A stretch of DNA of 36,863 bases. Source: an uncultured Burkholderiaceae bacterium (lineage in GTDB: Bacteria; Pseudomonadota; Gammaproteobacteria; Burkholderiales; Burkholderiaceae_B). The stretch spans positions 1-36,863 of the forward strand of contig CALBEY010000001.1 of NCBI GenBank assembly GCA_937888805.1, read 5' to 3'. The notes below the pieces were generated by a model. That model worked only from the letters and a program-made list of their open reading frames with translations, ran no database searches and was not told the DNA's origin. Both the position numbers and the translations under genes were made by a program. Positions within the stretch are counted from its first letter, which is position 1; every line of letters begins with the position of its first letter. Shown piece by piece: positions 6,879 through 15,218 of this stretch.

Positions 6879-7865
6879 TTAATTTGCACTGGCTCCTGTG
6901 AGACGCACAACATCTCCCCACATTTTGATCTCTGCCGTTAAAAATTCCTTATATTCTTCTGGGGTACTCGAGGTCACCACGGAAGCCTGTGCAGCGAAAA
7001 TCTCCTCAACCTCTTTCATATTTGCAATAGATGCGCAGGCAGCTGAAAGTCGATCAATAATTTCTCGAGGAGTACCCGCTGGTGCAAATAAGCCGTTCCA
7101 AAAGGTGATTTCAAAATCAACAATACCGGCTTCGGCCATGGTGGGGACATTAGGCAGCAGGGCCAGACGTTTCGAAGAGGCGACTGCCAGCGGGGTCAGT
7201 CGCCCAGCTTGAATGCTAGGAATCGATGATAGCGCTGATGTAAAACCAAAGTCTGTCACACCGCTAGCGATGTCGTTCAGCGCGGCAGCAGCACCTTTGT
7301 ATGCAATGTGCGTGATATCCAGTCCAAAACGGTTTTTAAACAGCTCACCTGCAAGATGTGGGATTGTGCCCACTCCTGATGAAGCATTGTTCATTTTACC
7401 TGGACGTTCCTTGGCAAGTTTGATTAATTCCTGCACTGTCCTTACAGGTAGTTTTGACGAACATACTAATAATGCGGGTGAGGAGGTTGTGCTTGAAATT
7501 GGGACAAAATCTGTCAAGAGGTTGTATCTGAGATTTTTATAGAGAGTCATATTGATTGCATTGGAAACAGTACCCAAAAACAATGTGTAACCGTCTGCAG
7601 GTGATTTTGCTGCAAATTCTGCGCCGATATTTGATCCACCACCAGGCTTATTTAAAACCACGATACGTTGACCAATTATATCCATTAATTTCGCTGAAAT
7701 GATGCGTGCCGTGACGTCAGTTGATCCGCCAGGACTGAAGGCTACTACGAGTTGAACGGGTTGGGATGGCCATTTCGCTGAAGCGCTTTGAGCTAACACA
7801 AGGGCAGGGGCACTTACGGTTGTCCCTAAAGCTATACCTGACTGAATAAATTTTCTGCGATCCAT
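6879..7865 (-). CDS. Bug/TctC-family periplasmic solute-binding protein
   Basis: 328 residues. The N-terminus is MDRRKFIQSGIALG, a twin-arginine-like signal with a hydrophobic stretch and a likely cleavage near VLAQS. The mature part has the Bug-family hallmarks: WPSQPVQLVVAFSPGGSTDVTAR, then NKPGGGSNIGAE, DGYTLFLG, and a C-terminal APAGTPREIIDRL. Such proteins bind carboxylates or similar small molecules in the periplasm and feed tripartite TctABC-type transporters, but many Burkholderiales copies are orphans, as here, with no tctA or tctB. A Shine-Dalgarno (GGAG) lies 8 bases before the ATG. The gene looks AT-richer than its chromosomal neighbours and sits alone between inverted IS-end sequences. 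Confidence 0.88.
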   Translation of the reverse strand: MDRRKFIQSGIALGTTVSAPALVLAQSASAKWPSQPVQLVVAFSPGGSTDVTARIISAKLMDIIGQRIVVLNKPGGGSNIGAEFAAKSPADGYTLFLGTVSNAINMTLYKNLRYNLLTDFVPISSTTSSPALLVCSSKLPVRTVQELIKLAKERPGKMNNASSGVGTIPHLAGELFKNRFGLDITHIAYKGAAAALNDIASGVTDFGFTSALSSIPSIQAGRLTPLAVASSKRLALLPNVPTMAEAGIVDFEITFWNGLFAPAGTPREIIDRLSAACASIANMKEVEEIFAAQASVVTSSTPEEYKEFLTAEIKMWGDVVRLTGASAN

Positions 7866-7951
7866 TCTAATGTCTCCAATTTATAAATAATTTATATAGC
7901 GATCAGTTTAGTAACTATCTTTATGATTGCTTAAATTACGTTGAATTTAGA

Positions 7952-7976
7952 AACGTGTCAATGACTTAGCTACACC
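7952..7976 (-). repeat. Inverted copy of the IS terminal repeat
   Basis: AACGTGTCAATGACTTAGCT and the following ACACC are the reverse complement, with one mismatch, of the repeat at 6826-6850. It lies 87 bp upstream of the TctC gene. From here to the second IS (about 8087) the DNA has no gene and could be the left fringe of another IS3-type copy. The AT-rich stretch 7866-7950 is the probable promoter region of the TctC gene. Confidence 0.7.
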
Positions 7977-8163
7977 CAGTCCGGGTGCTAGAAACCGAGA
8001 TTCCGCACTAAATGGCACAAGTTAGGAGAGGTGACGTTGGCGATGTTGGTTTAAAGCGCTAATACAAGCCGCAACACGGTTAGAGCCGGTCTGGCCAAAC
8101 TAGACAGCCCGATAAGTGATAAAAAGTCATTGGTCTTTTTGGCGCAGAGCGCCCAGCAGAGTA

Positions 8164-8469
8164 ATGATGAGACGACCCAGAAGGAATCACACAGCCGATT
8201 TCAAGGCCAAGGTAGTTTTAGCAGCGCTGCGCGGGGATAAGACCCTCGCTGAGTTAGCAGAACAGTTTGAAGTGCATGCGAACCAAATCTCGCAATGGCG
8301 CCAGCAGGCAATCGATAATATGGCGGCGAGCTTTGGCAAAGAACCTATTGGCGCGGTATCTGAGGACGAGGTGAAGGATTTACATGCCTAGATCGGGCAA
8401 TTGACGCTAGAAGTCGACTTTTTCGAAAGCGCGGGCGGCTTGGCGGGATTGCCGAGCGCAAAGCGATGA
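8164..8469 (+). pseudogene. IS3-family orfA with an amber codon
   Basis: It starts MMRRPRRNHTADFKAKVVL, then LRGDKTLAELAEQFEVHANQ and ISQWRQQA, a typical OrfA helix-turn-helix with leucine-zipper region. A TAG at 8389-8391 falls in what should be LHA(Q/K)IGQLTLE. The frame continues IGQLTLEVDFFESA to a TGA at 8467-8469 that overlaps the orfB ATG. Probably CAG or AAG mutated to TAG. The loss removes the coiled-coil end used for OrfAB assembly. Confidence 0.82.
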
Positions 8470-9292
8470 TTGACCGCACTCATGCCTTGAAGATAAGCCG
8501 CCAGTGCGAATTGCTGGATTTGCAGCGGTCGACTTTTTATTACAAAGAAAGGGCTGTCCATAGTAAATCGCTTGAGCTCATGCGTAAGATTGACGCGTTG
8601 CATTTAGACTTTCCGTGGATGGGATCACGAAGCATTAGAGATCAACTGGCCAGAGGCGGTATCAACGTGTGCCGAGACCGAGTACGCGGTCTCATGCGCA
8701 AGATGGGCATCCACGCAATGTATCGGGCCCCAGAACGAGCATTCCGTTTAAAGGCCATAAGATTTATCCCTATTTGCTCAAAGATCTTGTGATCGATCGC
8801 CCCAACCAAGTCTGGGCAACCGACATCAATTAAATTCCTATGGCCAAGGGCTTTGCATACCTCGTTGCCACCATGGACTGGGCGAGCCGCAAGGTCTTGG
8901 CTTGGCGAATATCTAATACGCTGACAACAGATATTTGTATTGAAGCGCTTCAAGAGGCCCTTGGTCGGTATGGCACGCCAGAGATTTTTAATACTGATCA
9001 GGGCACCCAATTTACCAGCGAGGACTTCACTGACGTATTGAAAGAAAACGGCATCCAGATCAGTATGGATGGAAAAGGCCGTTGGGTAGATAATGTTTTT
9101 GTTGAACGACTCTGGCGCTCTGTAAAGTACGAGAACGTTTATCTTAGGGCGTACGAATCAATGGCGGCATTACGCGAGGGCATCAAAGACTACTTTTTGT
9201 TTTACAACACAAAGAGAACGCATCAATCGCTTGCCAAGCAGACACCAGATGAGGTTTACTTTAAAGACAACGGGCTGAAGGAAGCGGCCTGA
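8466..9292 (+). pseudogene. IS3-family orfB with frameshift and nonsense codon
   Basis: It starts MIDRTHALKISRQCELLDL, then RSTFYYKERA, WMGSRSIRDQLARGGI and VRGLMRKMGIHAMYRAP. Near 8747-8753 the frame shifts: the true continuation GHKIYPYLLKDLVIDRPNQ is in another frame. That second frame has a TAA at 8831-8833 inside what should be VWATDITYIPMAKGF. It then runs intact through AYLVATMDWASRKVL, FNTDQGTQFTSEDF (catalytic Asp), VDNVFVERLWRS (catalytic Glu) and HQSLAKQTPDEVYF to 9292. Two independent lesions make it non-functional. Confidence 0.85.
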
Positions 9293-9481
9293 TATGACCG
9301 ATCAATGACTTTCACTTATCTTCCTCGAAATGCTGTCTAACAGAGTCAGACCACCGCTGTTACGACTGTCAACAGTCATTTAAATCAACCACCGTATCTT
9401 ACCCAAAAGTCTATTTAATTTGAAAGGGAATAGACACGACGTCAGTTTTGAGTTTATCTTGAGCGGTCTATCAACAAAAAG

Positions 9482-9515
9482 ACGCAAGCTCGGCTTAAAC
9501 CTTGCGTGCGCCGAG
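9482..9515 (+). promoter_or_regulatory. Competing hairpins in the leader of the MmgE/PrpD gene
   Basis: ACGCAAG (9482-9488) can pair with CTTGCGT (9501-9507). CTCGGC (9489-9494) can pair with GCCGAG (9510-9515). The two helices interleave, so they would compete or form a very tight pseudoknot. The element ends 33 bases before the ATG at 9549. The rest of the gene-free stretch 9355-9548 is AT-rich and shows no other structure. A regulatory role is only inferred. Confidence 0.4.
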
Positions 9516-9548
9516 TAAATGCGGATCGTTTGCTAGAGAAAAACCACC

Positions 9549-10985
9549 ATGGCAACACAAACAACCAGCCTAGACCATTCAAGTAAGGCTCAAACCAGAG
9601 CGGATGCGCAACCAGCGTTGACTGTGGCCTTGGCTGATTGGATTTATTCACTACAGTTGGTTAACTTACCGTCAGCTGTGGTTCACCAAGTCAAGCGGAT
9701 TGTCCTTGATTACCACTGTGCGGTCATCGCGGGATGCACCGCACCCACGAGCCGCGCCGTTCAAAATTACTTCGCACAAACGGAGTCGGGTTCAGCGGCT
9801 GGGGTCGTGGGCAGCGGGCATCGGTTTGCGGCTCATACGGCAGCGTTTATCAATGGGACGGCTGCTCACGGTTTGGAGATTGACGACGGCTACACGCCAG
9901 GCTCTTATCACCCAGGCGCCTGTGCCATGCCGGCGATCATGGCCCAGGCACAAGCGTCTAAATCCAGTGTGCAAGAGGTCATGCTGGCAATCGTTGCCGC
10001 TTACGAGGTGAGTTGCCGCTTGGCCAGGGCTGGGCATCCTCATACTTGGCAAAATGGCTTTCACAACACAGGCATTAACGGCGTTTTTGCAAGCGCAGTG
10101 GGGGTGGGAAAGCTGTTGGGCTTGTCCGTTCAAGAGCTGTCGTGGACGCTAGGTATGGCTGGGTCTTTTTCCAGTGGATTGTTTGAGTTTTTGGCCCAAG
10201 GCTCTGAGACCAAGCGCTTGCACCCTGGTAAATGTGCGCGTGACGGATTAATCGTGGCCCAACTGGCACGCGCGGGGGTTGACGGTCCGTTAACTGGCAT
10301 TGAAGGTGACAACGGATACTTCAAAGCCTACGCGGGCGGGAAAGCTGATCTCAATTCTGTGTTGCAAGGATTCGGCACAACTTATGAGATGCTCAACACT
10401 TACGTCAAACCATACCCTTGCTGTCGTCACCTGCATGCGCCCATTGATGCTGTACTGGCCATGAAGAGTCAAAATTCATTTGATGCAAGTGAAGTGATGC
10501 GAGTTTCGGTTCAAACCCATCGTGGTGCCGCCAAACACGATCACCAGCACCATGATGGTTTGTTAGATGCGCAGATGTCGATCCCTTATGCAGTGGCCGC
10601 TGCACTGGTTTACGACCAAGTCGATCTAATGGCATTTGGTAGCCAAGCCAGAGCCAACCCCGAAATTGCGCGATTGGCTGGGAGTGTCAGCGTTGAAGTG
10701 TCTGAAACAATACAAGCGGATTATCCTGCCAAACGATCAGCAAGTGTGACGCTCGAATTGCGTGATGGTCGACACTTGACCCACTTGCAACCACAGCCTT
10801 ATGGTGAACCGGACAATCCGTTGGATGATGCGGCACTTAATCACAAGTTTCACGCCATTTGTGACCCAGTGGTCGGCCACGAGCGCGCGCTAGCGATTGC
10901 TCAAGCCTGCTGGAGCCTCGATCTCGAAGCCATTGATCGGTTGTGTGGCATTAAAGCCCAGGATAATTGGCATACGGTTGTCTGA
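9549..10985 (+). CDS. MmgE/PrpD-family protein
   Basis: 478 residues, the usual family length. The N-terminal all-helical domain has HQVKRIVLDYHCAVIAGC, then AAFINGTAAHGLEIDDGY and HPGACAMPAIMA. The middle has FHNTGINGVFASAVGVGKLLG and MAGSFSSGLFEFLAQGSETK, then RLHPGKCARDG. The C-terminal lid domain has YPCCRHLHAPIDAV. This matches 2-methylcitrate dehydratase (PrpD), aconitate decarboxylase and their many uncharacterised relatives. The conserved DD and HPG positions are present. No prpB or prpC is nearby, so it is unlikely to serve the methylcitrate cycle; its substrate is unknown. It stands alone on the plus strand just right of the IS graveyard and may be a hydro-lyase or decarboxylase on a small carboxylate. 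A purine-rich stretch precedes the ATG. Confidence 0.85.
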   Translation: MATQTTSLDHSSKAQTRADAQPALTVALADWIYSLQLVNLPSAVVHQVKRIVLDYHCAVIAGCTAPTSRAVQNYFAQTESGSAAGVVGSGHRFAAHTAAFINGTAAHGLEIDDGYTPGSYHPGACAMPAIMAQAQASKSSVQEVMLAIVAAYEVSCRLARAGHPHTWQNGFHNTGINGVFASAVGVGKLLGLSVQELSWTLGMAGSFSSGLFEFLAQGSETKRLHPGKCARDGLIVAQLARAGVDGPLTGIEGDNGYFKAYAGGKADLNSVLQGFGTTYEMLNTYVKPYPCCRHLHAPIDAVLAMKSQNSFDASEVMRVSVQTHRGAAKHDHQHHDGLLDAQMSIPYAVAAALVYDQVDLMAFGSQARANPEIARLAGSVSVEVSETIQADYPAKRSASVTLELRDGRHLTHLQPQPYGEPDNPLDDAALNHKFHAICDPVVGHERALAIAQACWSLDLEAIDRLCGIKAQDNWHTVV

Positions 10986-11018
10986 AGGCTTGTTGTATAA
11001 GCGGTCTATTTGTATTGT

Positions 11019-11477
11019 TTAATTGGGGCTAAGCGATTGCTTAAAGTAGGTTCGCACAGCGGTAGGAATTTCAGTTGGGCGCCGGCTTTCTTTGTTGGTG
11101 CACACTGTCGTGAATGTTCCCAAAGCCGCCGCTGTCGGACCGGTGGCGGCCGTAAAAATAGCGATTTCATAAGTCAAACTGGTTTTACCCATGCGCGCGA
11201 GTTTGACGCCTAAGACCACGTCGCCCGGATAAGAGATTTCCTGGAAATAGCGACAGCTTGAAGCTACCACTGGCGTGAATACCTCACCAGCTAACACGCC
11301 TCTCAGTGCTGTGGCTCTTAAAAAACCCTCAACAGCCGTGTCGAAATATGCGTAGTAATGGGCGTTATTGACGTGTCCGTTCACATCATTGTCGGCGTAG
11401 CGTAACGTGATGGTTTCAAAGTACGCGAAGTCTTCACGAGATGGTGCCACTGGGTGTGGTGCGGCTGAATTGCTCAT
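11019..11477 (-). CDS. Hot-dog acyl-CoA thioesterase (4HBT family)
   Basis: 152 residues with the 4HBT motif RYADNDVNGHVNNAHYYAYF at 26-45; D31 is the candidate catalytic Asp, as in YbgC/FcbC-type enzymes. Then SYPGDVVLGVKLARMGKTSL and YEIAIFTA form the beta-sheet. The family hydrolyses acyl-CoA thioesters in the cytoplasm; chain length cannot be read. It lies 84 bp downstream of the EEP-family gene on the same strand and may be co-transcribed. It is convergent with MmgE/PrpD, with 33 bp between the stops. Confidence 0.85.
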   Translation of the reverse strand: MSNSAAPHPVAPSREDFAYFETITLRYADNDVNGHVNNAHYYAYFDTAVEGFLRATALRGVLAGEVFTPVVASSCRYFQEISYPGDVVLGVKLARMGKTSLTYEIAIFTAATGPTAAALGTFTTVCTNKESRRPTEIPTAVRTYFKQSLSPN

Positions 11478-11561
11478 TGCTCATACCTGCCGTTAAATTA
11501 ACGTTACCTTTCATCCTAACAAATAGCAGGGGTGAAAGGTGTCGAGCTGTTTGCCAGACTG

Positions 11562-12434
11562 CTATTGGTTCGCAAGGCTTGAGTCGCTGAGTACGATCAG
11601 GACCGGTTGGTGATCTGAGGCTTGTGTCAGGGTATCCACCACGACCGATTGAACCCGCGAGGTCAGTGATTCGCTCACAAAGACGAAGTCACAACTCACC
11701 GCATCGGGGCCATAGGTGTCGTCAAAGAGCCGAAAAGTGGGTGGGTGGGGCTGACCAGTCTGTGCAATGGTCCAGCTGTCAGACATGGCATGCGTCCTAG
11801 TATGGTCAGTGAGGTAACGATACTCGTCACTGTCTGATTCAAAATTAAAGTCACCACAAAGAATGGCGTCCATTGTGTGTGGTTTGGTCTGGTACGGGGT
11901 GCCTGCTTCATCCACAAACATGGGTCGACAATTGAGGGCTTGTGCGCATGACTCCTCGTGCCAATGTCTTAGCGCTTGTGCCTGTACAAGTCTTTGAGGC
12001 TGGCTGTGGTATTCGAGGTGCGTGGTCATGACACGAACAGGGCCCCATGGTGCGGCGACGGTGCAGACTGTGCAAACTCGTGGCATCCAAGCATGAGAGG
12101 CGCCAGTTTCGCAAGGCGAGGGCAACATCCATTTTTGTACTTGCAAGATGGGTAGTCGAGAGGCAATCAGTGTGCCAAACTGCTGCGACCTGCCGTTTGG
12201 CCGCTCATCAATGGCTGCCCCAAAAACAACTTCGAAGCCTGGCAACAGTGAGGCGATGGCCTGTGGTTGATCCAGCGGGCTGTCGCCGGTCAGTGAGGGG
12301 TAATTGACAGCGATTTCTTGAAGGCAAAGCACATCAAAATCCGCCAATTTGAGTGCCTCTTTAACGATACGTTGCGGGCTTACCAGACCGTCTAGGCCTT
12401 TGCACCACTGCGTGTTCCAAGTGACGAGTTTCAT
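11562..12434 (-). CDS. Endonuclease/exonuclease/phosphatase (EEP) family protein
   Basis: 290 residues. The motifs run in the order of the fold: VTWNTQW (N7), DFDVLCLQEI (E40, metal ligand), the THLEYHS His strand, ILCGDFNFESDS (Asp and Asn ligands), CDFVFVSE, and the C-terminal QASDHQPVLIVL (catalytic Asp-His). All active-site residues are present, so it should be a working Mg-dependent phosphodiesterase or phosphatase. Substrates in the family range from abasic DNA to phospholipids; nothing here decides. No signal peptide is seen, so it is probably cytoplasmic. Confidence 0.85.
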   Translation of the reverse strand: MKLVTWNTQWCKGLDGLVSPQRIVKEALKLADFDVLCLQEIAVNYPSLTGDSPLDQPQAIASLLPGFEVVFGAAIDERPNGRSQQFGTLIASRLPILQVQKWMLPSPCETGASHAWMPRVCTVCTVAAPWGPVRVMTTHLEYHSQPQRLVQAQALRHWHEESCAQALNCRPMFVDEAGTPYQTKPHTMDAILCGDFNFESDSDEYRYLTDHTRTHAMSDSWTIAQTGQPHPPTFRLFDDTYGPDAVSCDFVFVSESLTSRVQSVVVDTLTQASDHQPVLIVLSDSSLANQ

Positions 12435-12570
12435 GATTGTGTGGACACCTAGGTTGGGGGCAGTTCAAATCAATATTGATTTTTAGCACCTTTAAATGAC
12501 AAACAAATTGTCGTTTAATCGATCTCTGTGCCCAGTCGTCAGACCAACCCTCTGGTCAAGCCTCACAGGC

Positions 12571-14358
12571 CTAAAGGTTGAGTGCCGCGCGTAATGCTTT
12601 TGAGCCGTTTTGAATCAAATGGGCACGTCCCAGACCGGGCATCAAAACCATGTCACTGTAAAGCAAGGCCGCATGTTTTTTGGCATTTGCGAAGTCTGCA
12701 TCAATGGCGCTGGGCTGCGCTTCACAGGCCATTACACTGCGTGCCAGCATCCAGCCACCCAAGACATCACCCGCTAGCATCAGAAGCGGTACCGAACCAA
12801 AATAAGTGCCCGCGAGTTCGCTTTTGTCCTGAGCCACTGCCCAGTCAATCACTTGACGCAGTATGCGTGCGCCCTCATTGAGTTGTTGCCCTAGGCGTTG
12901 CAAGTCAGCATCGCCATACCCCATCAGGGTGTGGCTGATTTGATTGATGTCCTCGATTAACAAACCAATGGCGTGTCCCCCGTCACGCAAAACCTTACGC
13001 CCCAGAAAGTCGTTGGCTTGGATGGCGGTGGTGCCTTCGTAGATGGTGGTGATTCGCGCGTCGCGAAGGTGCTGGGCAGCACCCGTTTCTTCAACATAGC
13101 CCATGCCACCGTGAATTTGAATGCCCATGGAAGCAATGTCAATCGATTGCTCCGTAGACCAACCTTTGACCACGGGAATCAGTAGGTCGACCCGCGCTTG
13201 TGAGCGCCGTGCTGTCTGAGGGTCAGCGTGGTGGGTGGCGATGTCAAGTTGTGCGGCCGCCTCATACGCCAAAGCCCGCATCGCTTGTGTGCGGCACTGC
13301 ATACTGGCCAACAAGCGCCGAACATCTGGATGAAAAGCGATGGGGCTTGGGGTTTGTTCGGACTCAAGGAGGGTTTTGCCTTGAACGCGATCGTAGGCAT
13401 ACCAAATGGCTTGCTGAAGTGCGCGTTCAGCCACAGCCACGCCCTGTAAACCCACATTCAGACGGGCATGGTTCATCATGGTGAACATATACGATAAGCC
13501 TTCATTGGGTTGTCCCACCAAGTAGGCAATCGCCCCTTCTTTCTCCCCATAGCTCATCACCGCAGTCGGGCTGCCGTGAATCCCGAGCTTGTGTTCAAGC
13601 GAAAGGCACTTGAGGTCATTGCGCGCACCTAGGCTGCCATCAGCATTGACAAGGTGTTTGGGCACGATAAAAAGTGAGATACCTTTGACGCCCTTGGGTG
13701 CATCCGGTAAGCGTGCCAACACCAAATGGATGATGTTCTCGGTTAAATCATGTTCGCCATAGGTGATGTAGATCTTTACCCCTGAGAGCCGGTAGTGCTC
13801 GCCGTCGGGTTGTGCTTTGGTGGTGACGGCAGCCAGATCAGAGCCCGCTTGGGGTTCAGTCAGGTTCATGGTGCCGGACCACTCACCGGACACCAGTTTG
13901 GGTAAAAAGGTGGCCTTTTGATGTTCGTTGCCGTGATATTCGATGGCGTGAATGGCACCGGCTGTGAGCATCGGGCACAGGGCAAAGGACATGCTGGCGC
14001 TATGCCACATTTCATTGGTGGCCGTGGCCAGAAGCTCAGGAAGGCCCTGGCCTTCGAATTCGGGGCTGCCTGACAGGCTATTCCAACCGGCCTGAACATA
14101 TTGTGTGTAAGCCGCTGTAAAGCCCGGTGATGTCGTCACACGGTGATCGTTGCTCAGTGCTGGCGGCTTGTTGTCAGAGACTGTATTCAGGGGCGAAATC
14201 ACGCCGTTGGCGAACTTACCTGCCTCGTCCAATATGGCGTCAATCACGTCTTCTGAACACGCGTCGTAGCCTGGTAGTGTGATGATGGTGGGTAAATCGA
14301 TGACGTGCTTTATCAAAAAAGCCATGTCTTTGGTTGGTGCTAGGTAATCAACAGCCAT
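12571..14358 (-). CDS. Acyl-CoA dehydrogenase, long DmdC-like type
   Basis: 595 residues, longer than the 380-residue classical enzymes and typical of the subgroup with an extra C-terminal domain (DmdC-like, 3-methylmercaptopropionyl-CoA dehydrogenase type). The segment GTMNLTEPQAGSDLAAV is the FAD/substrate strand, GIHGSPTAVMSYG follows, and IYEGTTAIQANDF carries the catalytic Glu. It introduces a trans-2 double bond into an acyl-CoA using FAD and passes electrons to ETF. A Shine-Dalgarno (GAGG) lies 5 bases before the ATG. It is third in an operon after the synthetase and crotonase genes (gap 39 bp). The specific substrate, fatty acid or methylmercaptopropionate, is not decided by sequence reading. 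Confidence 0.88.
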   Translation of the reverse strand: MAVDYLAPTKDMAFLIKHVIDLPTIITLPGYDACSEDVIDAILDEAGKFANGVISPLNTVSDNKPPALSNDHRVTTSPGFTAAYTQYVQAGWNSLSGSPEFEGQGLPELLATATNEMWHSASMSFALCPMLTAGAIHAIEYHGNEHQKATFLPKLVSGEWSGTMNLTEPQAGSDLAAVTTKAQPDGEHYRLSGVKIYITYGEHDLTENIIHLVLARLPDAPKGVKGISLFIVPKHLVNADGSLGARNDLKCLSLEHKLGIHGSPTAVMSYGEKEGAIAYLVGQPNEGLSYMFTMMNHARLNVGLQGVAVAERALQQAIWYAYDRVQGKTLLESEQTPSPIAFHPDVRRLLASMQCRTQAMRALAYEAAAQLDIATHHADPQTARRSQARVDLLIPVVKGWSTEQSIDIASMGIQIHGGMGYVEETGAAQHLRDARITTIYEGTTAIQANDFLGRKVLRDGGHAIGLLIEDINQISHTLMGYGDADLQRLGQQLNEGARILRQVIDWAVAQDKSELAGTYFGSVPLLMLAGDVLGGWMLARSVMACEAQPSAIDADFANAKKHAALLYSDMVLMPGLGRAHLIQNGSKALRAALNL

Positions 14359-14397
14359 GTGAGCCTCACGAGCATTTTATTTCGGTGCGGCAGCGTT

Positions 14398-15171
14398 TTA
14401 ACGCCAGTTCGGCGAGCGTTTGTCTATAAACGCCTGAACGCCTTCAAGTGCCGATTCGTCCATCATATTGCAGGCCATGGTTTGTGCGGCTAATTCATAG
14501 GCTTGCGAAATGTTGGCTTCGATTTGTTGGTAAAACAATTTTTTACCCAGTTGCAAAGCGGGTGATGGTTTGGTCAGTATTTTTTGAGCCAATGCCAGGG
14601 TGGCGACATCGAGCTGATCTCTTGGCACCACTTCGTTGATCAAACCCCAGTCTTGGGCTTGCCGCGCACTGATGAAATCACCTGTTAGCAGCATGTACAT
14701 GGCCTGTTTGCGCGAAATATTTCGGCTCAAGGCCACGGAGGGTGTGGCACAAAAGAGCCCCAAGTTGACCCCGGAAACCGCAAACCGTGCTTCATCAGCG
14801 GCTATTGCCAAATCGCACATGGCAACCAATTGACAGCCGGCTGCCGTCGCCACGCCTTGAACTTGTGCAATCACCGGTTGAGGCAAACGCTGCACCGCCA
14901 GCATCACCTCACTGCACTGTGCAAAGAGTGTTTGATAGTAGTTCAGGCTGGGCTGGGCACGCATCTCTTTGAGATCGTGTCCAGCGCAATACGCTTTGCC
15001 TTGCGCGGCCAAAATCACGACCCGGATGTTACGGTCTTGGGCAATCTGTTCTAAGCGCTCTTTAAGCGCGGCGAGCAACGACTCAGATAAGGCGTTAAAG
15101 GCCAATGGCCGGTTCAAGGTCAGTTTGAGCAAGCCGGCTTGCGGTACTGATTCTGTCAGTAGGTCGTCCAT
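14398..15171 (-). CDS. Crotonase-fold enoyl-CoA hydratase/isomerase-like protein (ECHDC3-type)
   Basis: 257 residues with the crotonase oxyanion-hole segments CAGHDLKEM (62-70) and GVATAAGCQL (106-115). Where active hydratases carry the first catalytic Glu, this protein reads SGVNLGLFCATPSVALSR. No Glu is present there, nor clearly at the second position. This is the pattern of the ECHDC3 group, so hydration as in FadB is doubtful; another acyl-CoA reaction is possible. It lies 47 bp after the synthetase gene and 39 bp before the dehydrogenase, so all three probably act on the same acyl-CoA. Confidence 0.85.
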   Translation of the reverse strand: MDDLLTESVPQAGLLKLTLNRPLAFNALSESLLAALKERLEQIAQDRNIRVVILAAQGKAYCAGHDLKEMRAQPSLNYYQTLFAQCSEVMLAVQRLPQPVIAQVQGVATAAGCQLVAMCDLAIAADEARFAVSGVNLGLFCATPSVALSRNISRKQAMYMLLTGDFISARQAQDWGLINEVVPRDQLDVATLALAQKILTKPSPALQLGKKLFYQQIEANISQAYELAAQTMACNMMDESALEGVQAFIDKRSPNWR

Positions 15172-15218
15172 GATGTGATCTCGCCGGATGCTGTGATGGT
15201 CGTGGAAATCGTTGCGTC

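Larger units (their letters stand above)
8087..9354 (+). mobile_element. Second, inactive IS3-family element
   Basis: Imperfect terminal inverted repeats are visible. GGTCTG..., TAGACAGC and GATAAGTGA...AAGTCATTG at 8088-8132 match, in reverse complement, the end at about 9301-9354 (TGCTGTCTAACAGAGTCAGA). Between them lie orfA and orfB in the usual IS3 arrangement with an ATGA overlap at 8466-8469. Length is about 1.27 kb, normal for the family. No clear target duplication was seen. Both genes are broken, so it is a relic. It differs from the first IS by its transposase sequence. Confidence 0.8.

Noticed and set aside
5489..8391. Amber codon recoding across the window
   Set aside because: TAG codons interrupt the maturase and the second IS orfA, but intact genes here also end with TAG (the sulfatase at 159-161), and the interrupted genes carry other damage or are mobile relics. 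Ordinary decay explains them.
9482..9515. A true H-type pseudoknot
   Set aside because: The first helix strand is directly followed by the second with no linker, and only two bases cross the other helix, which is too short for both to form fully. Competing hairpins are more likely.
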